From the NCBI GenBank assembly GCA_046329055.1, contig JAXLVK010000021.1, positions 5,508 through 69,507 on the forward strand: 64,000 nucleotides of DNA, in the 5' to 3' direction. Every line of letters starts with the position of its first letter. Within the stretch, counting starts at the first letter, position 1. Shown piece after piece: positions 43,138 through 52,192 of this stretch. Position numbers and translations under genes: made by a program. Source of the DNA: JADKCL01 sp046329055. Its GTDB lineage: Bacteria > Bacteroidota > Bacteroidia > J057 > JADKCL01. The notes under the pieces were generated by a model that saw only the letters and a program-made list of their open reading frames with translations, ran no database searches and was not told the origin of the DNA.

Positions 43138-45954
43138 TTAGCGGCTCAGGTAGAGGTTCCGCTCCAAGTACAGTTTCAAGAAATGCTCATCGTTCAGGTC
43201 CTCGATGAAATAGATCGATTCTCCGGTCGATTTCATCTCGGGGCCTAGTTCCTTGTTCACATTCGGGAACTTGTTGAAGGAGAAGACGGGCTCCTTGATG
43301 GCAAAGCCTTGCAGCTTGGGCTCGAAGGTGAAGTCGCTGAGCTTGTGGGTGCCGAGCATGACCTTGGTCGCATAGTTCACGTAGGGGATGCCATGCGCCT
43401 TGGCGATGAAGGGAACCGTTCGCGATGCACGCGGATTCGCTTCGATCACATAAACCTTGTCCTTGTGGATGGCAAACTGCACGTTGATCAGGCCTTTCAC
43501 GCCGAGGGCGAGGGCGATGCGCTTGGTGTAGTTTTCCATCATGGTCTGCTGCAGCGGCCCGAGGCTGAAGGGCGGCAGCACGGCGTTGGAGTCCCCGCTG
43601 TGGATGCCTGCCGGCTCGATATGCTCCATCATGCCCACGACCTGCACGGATTCACCGTCGCAGATGGCATCGACTTCAGCTTCGATCGCGCCGTCCAGGA
43701 AGTGGTCGATCAGCACCTTGTTGCCGGGGATCTCCTTGAGGGTGTTGATGACATGCTCCTCAAGTTCCTCGTCGTTGATCACGATGCGCATGCTCTGTCC
43801 GCCGAGGACATAGCTCGGGCGCACCAGTGCGGGGTAGCCGACCGTCTTGATGACGCGGAGGGCATCGTTGGCATTTTCGGCGACGCCAAACTCAGGGTAG
43901 GGGATCTCGAGATTCTTGAGCAGGGTGGAGAATTCGCCCCGGTCCTCGGCGATGTCCAGCGACCGGAAGGAGGTGCCAGCGATGCGGATGCCGTATCGGT
44001 CGAGCTTTTCAGCCAGTTTGAGTGCCGTCTGCCCGCCGAGTTGCACGATTACCTGCTCGGGCTGCTCATGCTCGATGATGTCGTAGATATGCTCCCAGAA
44101 AACGGGCTCGAAGTAGAGCTTGTCGCTGACATTGAAGTCGGTGCTGACCGTTTCGGGGTTGCAGTTGATCATGATGGTCTCGTACCCGGCTTCCTTGGCT
44201 GCCATCACGCCGTGCACGCAGCAATAGTCGAATTCGATGCCTTGACCGATGCGGTTGGGGCCGCTGCCAAAGATCACGACCTTCTTCTTGTCGGTCTTGA
44301 TGCTTTCATTTTCCCCGTCAAATGTCGAGTAGAAATACGGCGTCTTGGCCTCGAATTCTGCGGCGCAGGTGTCCACCATCTTGTATTGGCGGTGGATGCC
44401 GAGCTGCTTGCGGCGAGCGTGGACTTCCGACTCCAGGCAGTTGAGTAGGTGCGCGATTTGGCGGTCGGCATATCCATTGCGCTTGGCCTCGATGAGCAGG
44501 GCGTCCGGGATGTCCTCGATGGTATGGCCGGAAATGTCTTTGTCCATCTTGACGAGGCGGTAGATTTCTTCAAGGAACCACATGTCGATCTTGGTGATCT
44601 TGTGGATGCGGCGCAGGGGCAGGCCCAAGGCCATCGCGTCCTTGATGTGGAAGAGGCGGTCGCTGCTCGGGTGTTCGAGGCTGTAGAGGATTTCGTCGAG
44701 GTCGGTCAGCTCCTTGCCATCGGCGCCGAGGCCGTTGCGCTTGGTTTCCAGGGATTGGCAGGCCTTCTGCAGGGCTTCGGTGAAGCTCCGCCCGATGCCC
44801 ATCACCTCGCCCACGGACTTCATCTGCAGGCCCAGGCTGCGGTCGCTGCCCCGGAATTTGTCGAAATTCCAGCGCGGCACCTTCACGATGACATAGTCCA
44901 ATGTCGGCTCGAAGAAGGCGGAGGTGCTGCCCGTGATCTGATTCGCGAGTTCGTCCAATCGGTAGCCGATGGCGAGTTTGGCGGCAATCTTGGCGATGGG
45001 GTAGCCCGTGGCCTTGGAAGCGAGGGCGGATGACCGGGACACCCGTGGGTTGATCTCGATCACGATCATGCGGCCGCTGTCCGGGTCAATGCTGAACTGC
45101 ACGTTGCAGCCACCACAAAACTCCCCAATCGCGTCCATGACCTTGAAGGCCGCGTCGCGCATCCGCTGCATCTGCGTATCGGGCAGTGTCATCGCTGGCG
45201 CGACGGTGATCGAGTCGCCCGTGTGGATGCCCATGGGGTCAAAGTTTTCGATGGAGCAGACCACGATATGGTTGCCTGCATTGTCCCGGAGCACTTCGAG
45301 CTCGAATTCTTTCCATCCCCAGATGCTCTCCTCGATGAGCACCTCGTGGATCGGGCTGGCATGGAGGGCGTGGGTGAGCGCCTGGTCGAATTTGGAGGCA
45401 TCGTGCACAAAGCCGCCCCCGGTGCCGCCGAGGGTGTAGCTGGGCCGCAGCACGAGCGGGAATCCGATCTCCTGCGCGATCTCCTTGCCTTGTAAGAAGC
45501 TCTTGGCGGTGCGGGCGCGGGGCACGTCGATCCCGATTTGGATCATGAGCTGCCGGAAGATCTCCCTGTCCTCTGCGCGTTCGATCCCTTGGAAGTCCAC
45601 CCCGATGGTCTGGACCCCGTATTTCTTCCAGATTCCGGCCTTCTCGCATTCCATCGCCAGGTTCAAGGCCGTCTGACCGCCCATGGTCGGCAGGACGGCA
45701 TCGATGCTGGGTTGCTCCTTGAGGATTTGGATGATGCTGGCACGGGTCAGCGGAAGGAGATAGACATGGTCCGCCGTGGACGGATCCGTCATGATCGTCG
45801 CCGGATTGCTGTTGATCAGGGTCACCGTGATGCCCTCGTCGCGCAGCGACCGTGAGGCTTGGGAGCCGGAATAGTCAAATTCACACGCCTGCCCGATGAC
45901 AATGGGGCCGCTTCCGATGATGAGTACGTGGTGGATGGAGGGGTTGAGAGGCAT
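43138..45954 (-). CDS. carB: Carbamoyl-phosphate synthase large subunit (short form)
   Basis: 938 residues. It makes carbamoyl phosphate from bicarbonate, two ATP and ammonia delivered by the small subunit, for arginine and pyrimidine synthesis, in the cytoplasm. The two homologous halves are clear: GSGPIVIGQACEFDYSGSQA at the start, and GSGPNRIGQGIEFDYCCVHG near residue 565. Each precedes an ATP-grasp domain (VLRPSYTLGGTGGGFVHD; LVRPSYVLGGQSMRIVIN, and VIEINPRVSRSSALASKATG; VIEANPRASRTVPFIAKAHG). The C-terminal MGS-like regulatory domain of the 1073-residue E. coli enzyme is missing; the protein ends just after LKLYLERNLYLSR. Short CarB forms occur in Bacteroidota, so UMP/ornithine control at that site is unlikely. 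carA is not adjacent. A good promoter lies 20 nt upstream. Confidence 0.95.
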   Translation of the reverse strand: MPLNPSIHHVLIIGSGPIVIGQACEFDYSGSQASRSLRDEGITVTLINSNPATIMTDPSTADHVYLLPLTRASIIQILKEQPSIDAVLPTMGGQTALNLAMECEKAGIWKKYGVQTIGVDFQGIERAEDREIFRQLMIQIGIDVPRARTAKSFLQGKEIAQEIGFPLVLRPSYTLGGTGGGFVHDASKFDQALTHALHASPIHEVLIEESIWGWKEFELEVLRDNAGNHIVVCSIENFDPMGIHTGDSITVAPAMTLPDTQMQRMRDAAFKVMDAIGEFCGGCNVQFSIDPDSGRMIVIEINPRVSRSSALASKATGYPIAKIAAKLAIGYRLDELANQITGSTSAFFEPTLDYVIVKVPRWNFDKFRGSDRSLGLQMKSVGEVMGIGRSFTEALQKACQSLETKRNGLGADGKELTDLDEILYSLEHPSSDRLFHIKDAMALGLPLRRIHKITKIDMWFLEEIYRLVKMDKDISGHTIEDIPDALLIEAKRNGYADRQIAHLLNCLESEVHARRKQLGIHRQYKMVDTCAAEFEAKTPYFYSTFDGENESIKTDKKKVVIFGSGPNRIGQGIEFDYCCVHGVMAAKEAGYETIMINCNPETVSTDFNVSDKLYFEPVFWEHIYDIIEHEQPEQVIVQLGGQTALKLAEKLDRYGIRIAGTSFRSLDIAEDRGEFSTLLKNLEIPYPEFGVAENANDALRVIKTVGYPALVRPSYVLGGQSMRIVINDEELEEHVINTLKEIPGNKVLIDHFLDGAIEAEVDAICDGESVQVVGMMEHIEPAGIHSGDSNAVLPPFSLGPLQQTMMENYTKRIALALGVKGLINVQFAIHKDKVYVIEANPRASRTVPFIAKAHGIPYVNYATKVMLGTHKLSDFTFEPKLQGFAIKEPVFSFNKFPNVNKELGPEMKSTGESIYFIEDLNDEHFLKLYLERNLYLSR

Positions 45955-45973
45955 CTCAGGGAGGAAATTTGCG

Positions 45974-46002
45974 CAAAACTAACGCACGATTGGTTATCAC
46001 AA
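45974..46002 (-). promoter_or_regulatory. Bacteroidota-type promoter of carB
   Basis: TTG (46000-46002) and TAGTTTTG (45974-45981) on the minus strand are separated by 18 nt, an excellent fit to the TTG / TAnnTTTG consensus of the major Bacteroidota sigma factor. The -7 ends 20 nt before the carB start codon, implying a very short leader. Confidence 0.55.
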
Positions 46003-46242
46003 TTCACAATGAAGAATGAATAATGAACAATGCCCCTTTGAGCCCGCCTCCATCCTCGGTACAGGGCTATCGATCATGCCGCCGCCTCCTTGATCCCTTA
46101 TTAATTGTTAATGCCGCCAATAAGTTTTCCACGACACCCGCCTGATTCGGCGGTATGGGCGGTTCAGCCTGAGGGTAATTCCCTTTGCCTTGTTCGCCTC
46201 GGCCATTTTGCGTAAACTGCCTACTTTCTTAACAGCAATGGC

Positions 46243-47553
46243 TTGAAAAAGTATTCATTCATAGGAGCTGGAGTGATCGCCGTGGCAGTGGTGGGCATGA
46301 TCCTGTGGACCGGGTTGGATCCGGTGCCGCAGCAGATCAAGAAGGGCTTCACGGACATCAAGAAAAGCATCTTCTGGGATTTCAATAAGGAAGACGAGGT
46401 CAACAAATACGGCATCGACATCGGTGACCTCTACATCTGCACGGGTGAAATCAAGCAGAATGAGAGCTTGGGCGAGATCCTCGGCGAAAATGGCATCCCC
46501 AAGGAGGTCGTCTCCGAATTGGTGGAGAAGTCCCATGGCATCCTCGACGTGACCAAGATTCGCGCTGGCAAGAGCTATTGCCTCATGCGGAGCAGCGATA
46601 CCCTGGACCAGGTCAAGTACTTCATCTACGAACAAGACCCGGTGAACTACGTGGTCTATGAGATTGGTGACAGCGTTTCTGTGCGTTCTGGCACTAAGCA
46701 TGTGGACGTCGTGGAGCGGCAGGCTTCCGGTGTGATCATGTCATCGATGTGGAAGACATTGGAGGAGAATGACTTGGATCCGCAGCTGGCGATCTCCATG
46801 AGTGAGATTTATGCGTGGACCATCGACTTCTTCCGGCTCCAAAAGGGTGACTTTTTCAAAGTGCTCTTCGACGAGCAGTACGTGGAAGGCGAGTGCATCG
46901 GGGTAGGGGAGATCCGTGGCGCCCTTTTCAACCATGCCGGCAAGGATTTCTACGCTGTCAAGTTCGAGCAGGACAGCAGCGAAAATTTCTTCGACGAGAC
47001 CGGGGGCAGCCTCAAGAAGTCCTTCCTCAAGGCGCCGTTGCAGTTCCGCCGCATCAGCAGCAATTTCAACCACGCCCGTTTCCACCCGATCCTCAAGATC
47101 CGCCGCCCACACCTGGGCACGGACTACGCCGCCGAGATTGGCACCCCCATCTGGTCCATCGGCAATGGTGTGGTGGTGCAGGCCACCTTCAACCGTGGCA
47201 GCGGCAACTTCGTGGAGATCAAGCACAATGGCACCTATACCACCAAGTACCTGCACATGTCCAAGTTCGCGGAAGGCATCCGCGCCGGGGCGCATGTGAC
47301 GCAGGGGCAGGTGATCGGGTACGTGGGCATGACCGGACTCTCCACTGGTCCTCACCTCCACTTCGAAATGCTCAAGAATGGTGTCCATACCGACGCCACC
47401 AAGGAAGATCTTCCGCAAGGCGATCCCATCAAACCCGAATGCGCGGACGCCTACGCCATCTACAAGGATCAAATCGTGGGCAAGCTCAAGGCCATGCCCA
47501 AGCCCAAGGAGCGGAAGCAAAGCTCCAAGTCGGAGAAGATTTCGGCGATCTAG
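46243..47553 (+). CDS. M23 family (LytM-type) murein endopeptidase
   Basis: 436 residues. The N-terminus has a membrane anchor (FIGAGVIAVAVVGMILW) and a LysM/OapA-like region (GEIKQNESLGEILGENGIP), both usual upstream of LytM domains. The zinc site of the M23 family is complete: H290 and D294 in RPHLGTDYAA, and H373 in TGPHLHFEM, with H371 nearby and the conserved KYLHMS segment between. It should cut peptide cross-links in peptidoglycan during growth or division, at the periplasmic face. The start is a TTG at 46243 (TTGAAAAAGTATTCA); the nearest ATG upstream, at 46238, is out of frame and hits a stop at once. Monocistronic. Confidence 0.88.
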   Translation: MKKYSFIGAGVIAVAVVGMILWTGLDPVPQQIKKGFTDIKKSIFWDFNKEDEVNKYGIDIGDLYICTGEIKQNESLGEILGENGIPKEVVSELVEKSHGILDVTKIRAGKSYCLMRSSDTLDQVKYFIYEQDPVNYVVYEIGDSVSVRSGTKHVDVVERQASGVIMSSMWKTLEENDLDPQLAISMSEIYAWTIDFFRLQKGDFFKVLFDEQYVEGECIGVGEIRGALFNHAGKDFYAVKFEQDSSENFFDETGGSLKKSFLKAPLQFRRISSNFNHARFHPILKIRRPHLGTDYAAEIGTPIWSIGNGVVVQATFNRGSGNFVEIKHNGTYTTKYLHMSKFAEGIRAGAHVTQGQVIGYVGMTGLSTGPHLHFEMLKNGVHTDATKEDLPQGDPIKPECADAYAIYKDQIVGKLKAMPKPKERKQSSKSEKISAI

Positions 47554-47596
47554 GATTCGGTTTCTCGTACAACGCAATAGGATGGCTTTCTTGCAG

Positions 47597-47723
47597 CTAC
47601 GTCATCCTGATCCGCCATCGGTGGAGAAGGATCTAGCGCGTGACGTTGGCCAATTATGCGTATGAGCCGTGTGGTAGCCATCCGTGCTAGATCCTTCTGC
47701 CTGGAATCGGCCTCAGGATGACG
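47597..47723. repeat. Inverted pair of REP-like elements (same family as 1865-1991)
   Basis: The left arm CTACGTCATCCTGATCC ... GAAGGATCTAGC (47597-47637) and right arm TGCTAGATCCTTCTG ... CCTCAGGATGACGTG (47685-47724) are inverted, about 47 nt apart. The arrangement matches 1865-1991, so the pair probably moves as a unit. It lies between convergent genes. Confidence 0.75.
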
Positions 47724-47759
47724 TGATGCAAAAAGGATGGGATAGGTTCGAGCCTGCTG

Positions 47760-48497
47760 CTATCTGATCTCGTAAGAAACCTTCCCGCCATCGCACTGGA
47801 TCTCAAAGGCATACGCAGCATTTTGCTCCCGCATCTTGTCGAAGAAGAGCTTCTTGGTGGCCGACCATTCCGGACCTTCATAGATGCAGCCGGACTGCAC
47901 CACGAGGAAATCATTGCCGACCACGGCGCAGAGGTGCGGGGGTGACTTCACGGAAACGCCTTCCTGACCGAGTTCAATGCCTTTTGTCGTGCTTCCGAGG
48001 CTGTTCAGCCATTCTTCCACGTCCTTGGTGAGGGCGCTCGGGGCGATGAAGCGGTAGGCTTTCATGAGGACTCGGGGGTAAACGGCCTTGCCGTAGCTGT
48101 TGGAAATCGGATTTTTCATCCGCAGACGCTTGAAAATGGTCTGTTGGGAGCCCTTGTACTGCGGGTAGGCGTCCATGGGATCGAGTTCCACGACCTTGTA
48201 TTCGGGGAAAATCTCCGTGATCCATTGATCCACCTGCTCCGGGAGGCCGAGGCTCTTGCCCACCGTGGTAGTGGTATGCGTGGTGGTATGCGATTCGGAG
48301 TGGATGCCGCCCTTGACCTCGAAGTTGGTTTGGGATTCGGAATGGGATTCGGAATGCGTGGTGATGGTGGTGCCGCTGTCCGCGTTCACGATGCCGCCAT
48401 GAGGATCGGTGGAATTGCCGTCGTTCACGTTCACATTGCAAGCCGTGAGCATCAGGGCCATGCCTGCCATCACCGCGATGAAGTATCTATGGTTCAT
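47760..48497 (-). CDS. Hypothetical lipoprotein with a Thr/Ser/His-rich low-complexity segment
   Basis: 245 residues. The signal and lipobox are MALMLTACN (Cys20). Residues about 41-78 are a low-complexity run of Thr, Ser, His and Glu (THSESHSESQ, ESHTTTHTTTT) that may be flexible or bind metal. The globular C-terminal domain (VDQWITEIFPEYKVVELDPM, MDAYPQYKGSQQTIF, VSVKSPPHLCAVVGNDFLVV) is not recognised. The start 48497 is fixed by the lipobox; frames extending to 48734 overlap the upstream gene. It follows a second lipoprotein gene on the same strand with 31 nt between them, suggesting a two-gene unit. Confidence 0.65.
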   Translation of the reverse strand: MNHRYFIAVMAGMALMLTACNVNVNDGNSTDPHGGIVNADSGTTITTHSESHSESQTNFEVKGGIHSESHTTTHTTTTVGKSLGLPEQVDQWITEIFPEYKVVELDPMDAYPQYKGSQQTIFKRLRMKNPISNSYGKAVYPRVLMKAYRFIAPSALTKDVEEWLNSLGSTTKGIELGQEGVSVKSPPHLCAVVGNDFLVVQSGCIYEGPEWSATKKLFFDKMREQNAAYAFEIQCDGGKVSYEIR

Positions 48498-48528
48498 TTG
48501 GCAAAGGTAAATGGAATGTGGTAACACC

Positions 48529-48891
48529 TCACTCCACCACCTTCCAAGTCGCCTTTTCCAGGATGTACTGCTTGCCGACCATGCCCTGGCTGTATTCTCC
48601 TTTGGAGTTGACCAGGTCCTCGGCGCTGTGCTCGATGATGCGGAGCCGCCCGGTTGCTTCCACCTGCTTTCCAACGATGTCCTCAGGCCACGAGGAGAGA
48701 TCGCCAACGAAATAATTCCCGGCAACGGCACCATTCTTCCGGTTTTCTGCTGTGCCGCGAATCGTGATTGTCTTGCCTTCCATGTTTTCTGTGGCCTTTA
48801 CTTCCGCAGGGTTCGCAACCCGTCCACCCTCACAAGCGACGAAGCCAAATAGCAACACGAGGAGCGGTAGCCCGAATGCGATGCGATTCAT
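48529..48891 (-). CDS. Small OB-fold-like lipoprotein
   Basis: 120 residues. The signal ends at a lipobox (LLFGFVACEGG). The mature part has the strand pattern of a small OB-fold/NlpE-like barrel: KTITIRGTAENRKNGAVAGN, IVGKQVEATGRLRIIEHSAE and QYILEKATWKVVE. A GxA..nG.v element (TAENRKNGAV) is seen in periplasmic OB-fold proteins that bind sugars or short oligomers. The ATG at 48891 (MNRIAFGLPLLVLLFGF) is preferred to 48909. It is the upstream partner of the lipoprotein at 47760-48497; perhaps they act together in the outer membrane. Confidence 0.6.
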   Translation of the reverse strand: MNRIAFGLPLLVLLFGFVACEGGRVANPAEVKATENMEGKTITIRGTAENRKNGAVAGNYFVGDLSSWPEDIVGKQVEATGRLRIIEHSAEDLVNSKGEYSQGMVGKQYILEKATWKVVE

Positions 48892-49050
48892 CTCCAAAAA
48901 TTCCGCCAATCAATGGAGAAAATCAAGCTCGTCGAAAAATTGCGAATTTCCTGGTACAAGATGCAGAAAATGAAGCCTTTCTGCATCAACCATTGAGGGA
49001 TGACGGGCTTCTGTTGTATTCAGGACTGAAAATCACCAACCCCAATCGCA

Positions 49051-51387
49051 ATGAGATCAAGAATCTACCTTCTTATACTGGTTTTGTGGATGACACTCAC
49101 GGGCAATTTTGCCTCCGCTCAGATTTTTGAGTGGGCGAAGGCATTTGGTCATGGCACCTTTGTGGAGGTGAATGACCTCGCGATGGACAGCCTCGGCGAC
49201 TTCTACATAGTGGGTTCATTCAAGGGAACCGTGGATTTTGACCCCGGCCCTGGTGTGCTCAACCTCACCTCTGCGGGCTTTGAGGATGCATTTGTCACCA
49301 AATACAGCTCCACGGGCGCATTCCAATGGGTGAAGACTTGGGGAAGCGTGTACATCGATGTGGCCCATGCAGTCGAGTTCAGCAATGGTCAGCTGTACAT
49401 CGGCGGTCGATTCCAGGACGTGGTCGATTTTGATCCAGGTCCTGGATCGGTGATGCGCACCTCGACTGGGTCTGGACAAAGTGGCTTCATGCTCCGGCTC
49501 GACCCCAACGGCGGCTTCGTGGACATTTCCTGCATGTATTCAGCGTATGCCTGCATCGTCTATGACATGACGCAGGACTCCGTTGGGAACATCTACATGT
49601 GCGGCACCTACTCGGATTCCACCAATTTCTTGGGCACCAACCTCACGGGCGATGTCTTGGTGGACGTGTTCGTGGCCAAGGCTGACCCTGCCATGAACTT
49701 GCAGTGGGCGAGGACATTTGGGAGGTTCATCGGGCAGGAGTCTTGCAAGTCCATCGAATTGGATGCCGCGGGAAGCGTGTATGTCTCCGGGAGCTTCAGC
49801 GGGACGGTGGACATGAATCCGGGGCCCGGGGTGGACAACCACGTAGGAACCACCAATGGCGACGGGTACCTGAGCAAATTTGATGGACAGGGCAACTGGA
49901 AATGGTGCAAGCAATTCGCGGGTTCAGCGGCAGAAAATGCCATGAACATCGCCACCGACCGAAATCGAAGCATCTACGTGGGCGGTTTTTTCAGTGGAAA
50001 CATCGATCTGGACCCTGGGCCGGGGACCGATATCCGTGTGGCAACTGCGTATTCGATGTTCATTGCCAGGCTCGATACCTCAGGAAGTTATGTATGGGGC
50101 GTGAGCTTGCCCACGGGGTCAGGTACCAGCCTCTGCCATCTCCGTGTGGATGCCCATTCAAATATCTGGGCAGGCAGCGATTTTTATGGTACCGTGGATT
50201 TTGACCCATCTCCGGTCGGAAATACCAGCCTCACCGCCATCAGCAACGATGCCTTCATCCACCGGCTGGACAGCAACGGACAGTTTCTGGGGGTGATCCG
50301 GATCGGGAATGGAGGGGCTGAAAAGGCTCGGAAAATCCAACTGACTGGCTTGAATAGCCTGGTGTTCACAGGTGACTTCCAGCAGACCGTGGATTTCGAC
50401 CCATGGGGCGGCGTGTACAACATGACCGCAGCTGGCACCGAGGCGGCCTACATCGAAAAGCTGAGGTTTTGCAGCCATACCACAGCCAGCATCAGCCTTA
50501 CAAGCTGCACAGCGATCCAGTCCCCCAGCGGCAATTACAGCTGGACCACTTCAGGCACCTACCAGGACACGATCCCGAATTCCACGGGCTGCGACAGCCT
50601 GATCGAGGTAGTCGTCACCATCCACCCTCCTGCTGGGGACACGATCACACTTGCAAGTTGCCAGCCGATCACCTCCCCGAGCGGCAACCAGACTTGGAGT
50701 GCCTCCGGCACCTACCTCGATACCCTGACCACGGTTTTCGGCTGCGACAGCATCATCACTGCGGAGATCACCATCCTGACCGCCACACAATCCACCCTAC
50801 ACGACACTGCCTGCCTGAGCTACTTGTCTCCAGCGGGAAATATCTATTCCAACTCAGGCACATACACCGAGGTGATCCCCAACGCCGCAGGCTGCGACAG
50901 CACCATTACCCTGCACCTATGGGTCTGGAACGTTCAGGCAAGCATCAACCAGAGCGGCATCACCCTCACGGCCAGCCCCTCCGGGGCACAATACCAGTGG
51001 ATCAGCTGCGAAAATGGGGGCTTTGTGATTCCCGGTGCGACAGCGCAGACCTATGTTCCCACGGGCAATGGGACCTTCGCGGCGATCGTGACGCAGGGCG
51101 GCTGCAGCGACACCACGAGCTGCGTGACGGTGGTCGTGGTAGGGACAGATTTGGGTGAAGCGGCTGGGTGGTCCATTCATCCGAATCCGGCTCACAATCA
51201 ACTGGTATTGGAGCAGGCCGGGTTTGTGGAGCCGCAGCAGTACGCCATCGTGGATGCCTTGGGCAAGAGGGTGGCCTCGGGTAGGGTAGAGGGGCCTCGC
51301 ACCACCATTGAAGTGGCATCTTTGCTGCCTGGCGTCTATTTCCTGCAAGTTGGAAACGGCCTATTTGCTAAGTTTATGAAGCAATGA
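49051..51387 (+). CDS. T9SS-secreted protein with six FDPGPG propeller repeats
   Basis: 778 residues. The signal peptide is MRSRIYLLILVLWMTLTGNF, cut near ASAQ. Six blade-like repeats follow (FKGTVDFDPGPG, FSGTVDMNPGPG, FSGNIDLDPGPG, FYGTVDFDPSP and others) with a W/F-rich second strand (FVTKYSSTGAFQWVKTWG), as in SBBP-type propellers. Next are three Cys-containing modules with SPSGNYSWTTSGTYQDT and GCDS(L/I)I, and an Ig-like segment. The T9SS sorting domain is at the end (SIHPNPAHNQLVLEQAG, LLPGVYFLQVGN). It would be displayed on the cell surface. Its stop codon overlaps the ATG of the next gene (ATGA), an unusual coupling of a secreted protein to a cytosolic enzyme. Confidence 0.85.
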   Translation: MRSRIYLLILVLWMTLTGNFASAQIFEWAKAFGHGTFVEVNDLAMDSLGDFYIVGSFKGTVDFDPGPGVLNLTSAGFEDAFVTKYSSTGAFQWVKTWGSVYIDVAHAVEFSNGQLYIGGRFQDVVDFDPGPGSVMRTSTGSGQSGFMLRLDPNGGFVDISCMYSAYACIVYDMTQDSVGNIYMCGTYSDSTNFLGTNLTGDVLVDVFVAKADPAMNLQWARTFGRFIGQESCKSIELDAAGSVYVSGSFSGTVDMNPGPGVDNHVGTTNGDGYLSKFDGQGNWKWCKQFAGSAAENAMNIATDRNRSIYVGGFFSGNIDLDPGPGTDIRVATAYSMFIARLDTSGSYVWGVSLPTGSGTSLCHLRVDAHSNIWAGSDFYGTVDFDPSPVGNTSLTAISNDAFIHRLDSNGQFLGVIRIGNGGAEKARKIQLTGLNSLVFTGDFQQTVDFDPWGGVYNMTAAGTEAAYIEKLRFCSHTTASISLTSCTAIQSPSGNYSWTTSGTYQDTIPNSTGCDSLIEVVVTIHPPAGDTITLASCQPITSPSGNQTWSASGTYLDTLTTVFGCDSIITAEITILTATQSTLHDTACLSYLSPAGNIYSNSGTYTEVIPNAAGCDSTITLHLWVWNVQASINQSGITLTASPSGAQYQWISCENGGFVIPGATAQTYVPTGNGTFAAIVTQGGCSDTTSCVTVVVVGTDLGEAAGWSIHPNPAHNQLVLEQAGFVEPQQYAIVDALGKRVASGRVEGPRTTIEVASLLPGVYFLQVGNGLFAKFMKQ

Positions 51388-52169
51388 CCGATTCCCATAC
51401 CCCGCCCCGCTTCACCCGCGCCATTGTCCGCAAGCCCGGACGCTCGCTCGTCCACGGCATCACCACCGCCGACTTGGGTGTGCCAGACTATGACCTCGCC
51501 CTGCGGCAACATGCGGCCTATGTCGATGCGTTGCGGAAATGCGGCCTGGCAATCACGGAATTGCCCGCCTTGGAGGAGTTCCCGGATTCGACCTTCGTGG
51601 AGGATGTGGCGCTCTGCACCCGGGTGGGGGCGGTGGTGACGAACCCGGGCGCGGCCTCCCGCAATGGGGAGCGCGCCCATATCCGCGCGGCGTTGGAGGA
51701 GCATTTTGCGACGATGGGCGAGATTGCTGCGCCGGGGACCTTGGATGCGGGCGATGTGATGATGGTCGGCGATCATTTCTACATCGGGCTTTCAGCGAGG
51801 ACAAATGCGGACGGGGCTGCGCAGCTGATCACGATACTGCGAGCCTGGGGCATGGATGGCGAGGCGGTGCCCCTGCAGGAGGTGCTGCACCTGAAGACGG
51901 GCGTTACCTACATGGAGCGCGGAAACATGCTCGTGAGCGGTGAATTCGTGCATCGGGAGGTCTTCGCCAAGTTTCACCGGGCCGTGGTGCCTGCAATTGA
52001 GGCTTACGCTGCCAATTGTCTCTGGATCAATGACCGAATCCTGATTCCCGATGGCTTTCCGCAGGTAGCTGCTGCGCTTGCATCGCTCGGGTACGACCTG
52101 ATCCCGCTGGACATGTCCGAGTACCAAAAAATCGATGGGGGTTTGAGTTGCCTCAGTTTGCGATTTTGA
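51384..52169 (+). CDS. ddaH: Dimethylarginine dimethylaminohydrolase (DDAH)-like amidinotransferase-fold enzyme
   Basis: 261 residues, the usual length for bacterial DDAH (about 254). The family hydrolyses N-omega-methylated arginine to citrulline and methylamines. Motifs in order: FTRAIVRKPGRSLVHGI at the N-terminus; FPDSTFVEDVAL, holding the substrate-binding acidic pair; APGTLDAGDVMMVGDHFYIG; catalytic His169 in VLHLKTGVTYM; and the nucleophile Cys256 in IDGGLSCLSLRF at the very end. All three catalytic positions are present, so the enzyme should be active. Related arginine deiminases are much longer, which argues against that function. The start ATG at 51384 overlaps the stop of the T9SS gene (ATGA). 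Confidence 0.85.
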   Translation: MTDSHTPPRFTRAIVRKPGRSLVHGITTADLGVPDYDLALRQHAAYVDALRKCGLAITELPALEEFPDSTFVEDVALCTRVGAVVTNPGAASRNGERAHIRAALEEHFATMGEIAAPGTLDAGDVMMVGDHFYIGLSARTNADGAAQLITILRAWGMDGEAVPLQEVLHLKTGVTYMERGNMLVSGEFVHREVFAKFHRAVVPAIEAYAANCLWINDRILIPDGFPQVAAALASLGYDLIPLDMSEYQKIDGGLSCLSLRF

Positions 52170-52192
52170 CTTGAAAATTCTAGATTGATGCC

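Noticed and set aside
43309..45033. Plus-strand frames opposite carB
   Set aside because: carB is unmistakable on the minus strand, and these frames have no recognisable features.
48502..48509. Promoter -7 element TACCTTTG before the lipoprotein gene at 48497
   Set aside because: It is only 4 nt from the start codon and has no -33 TTG, so it would require a leaderless transcript.
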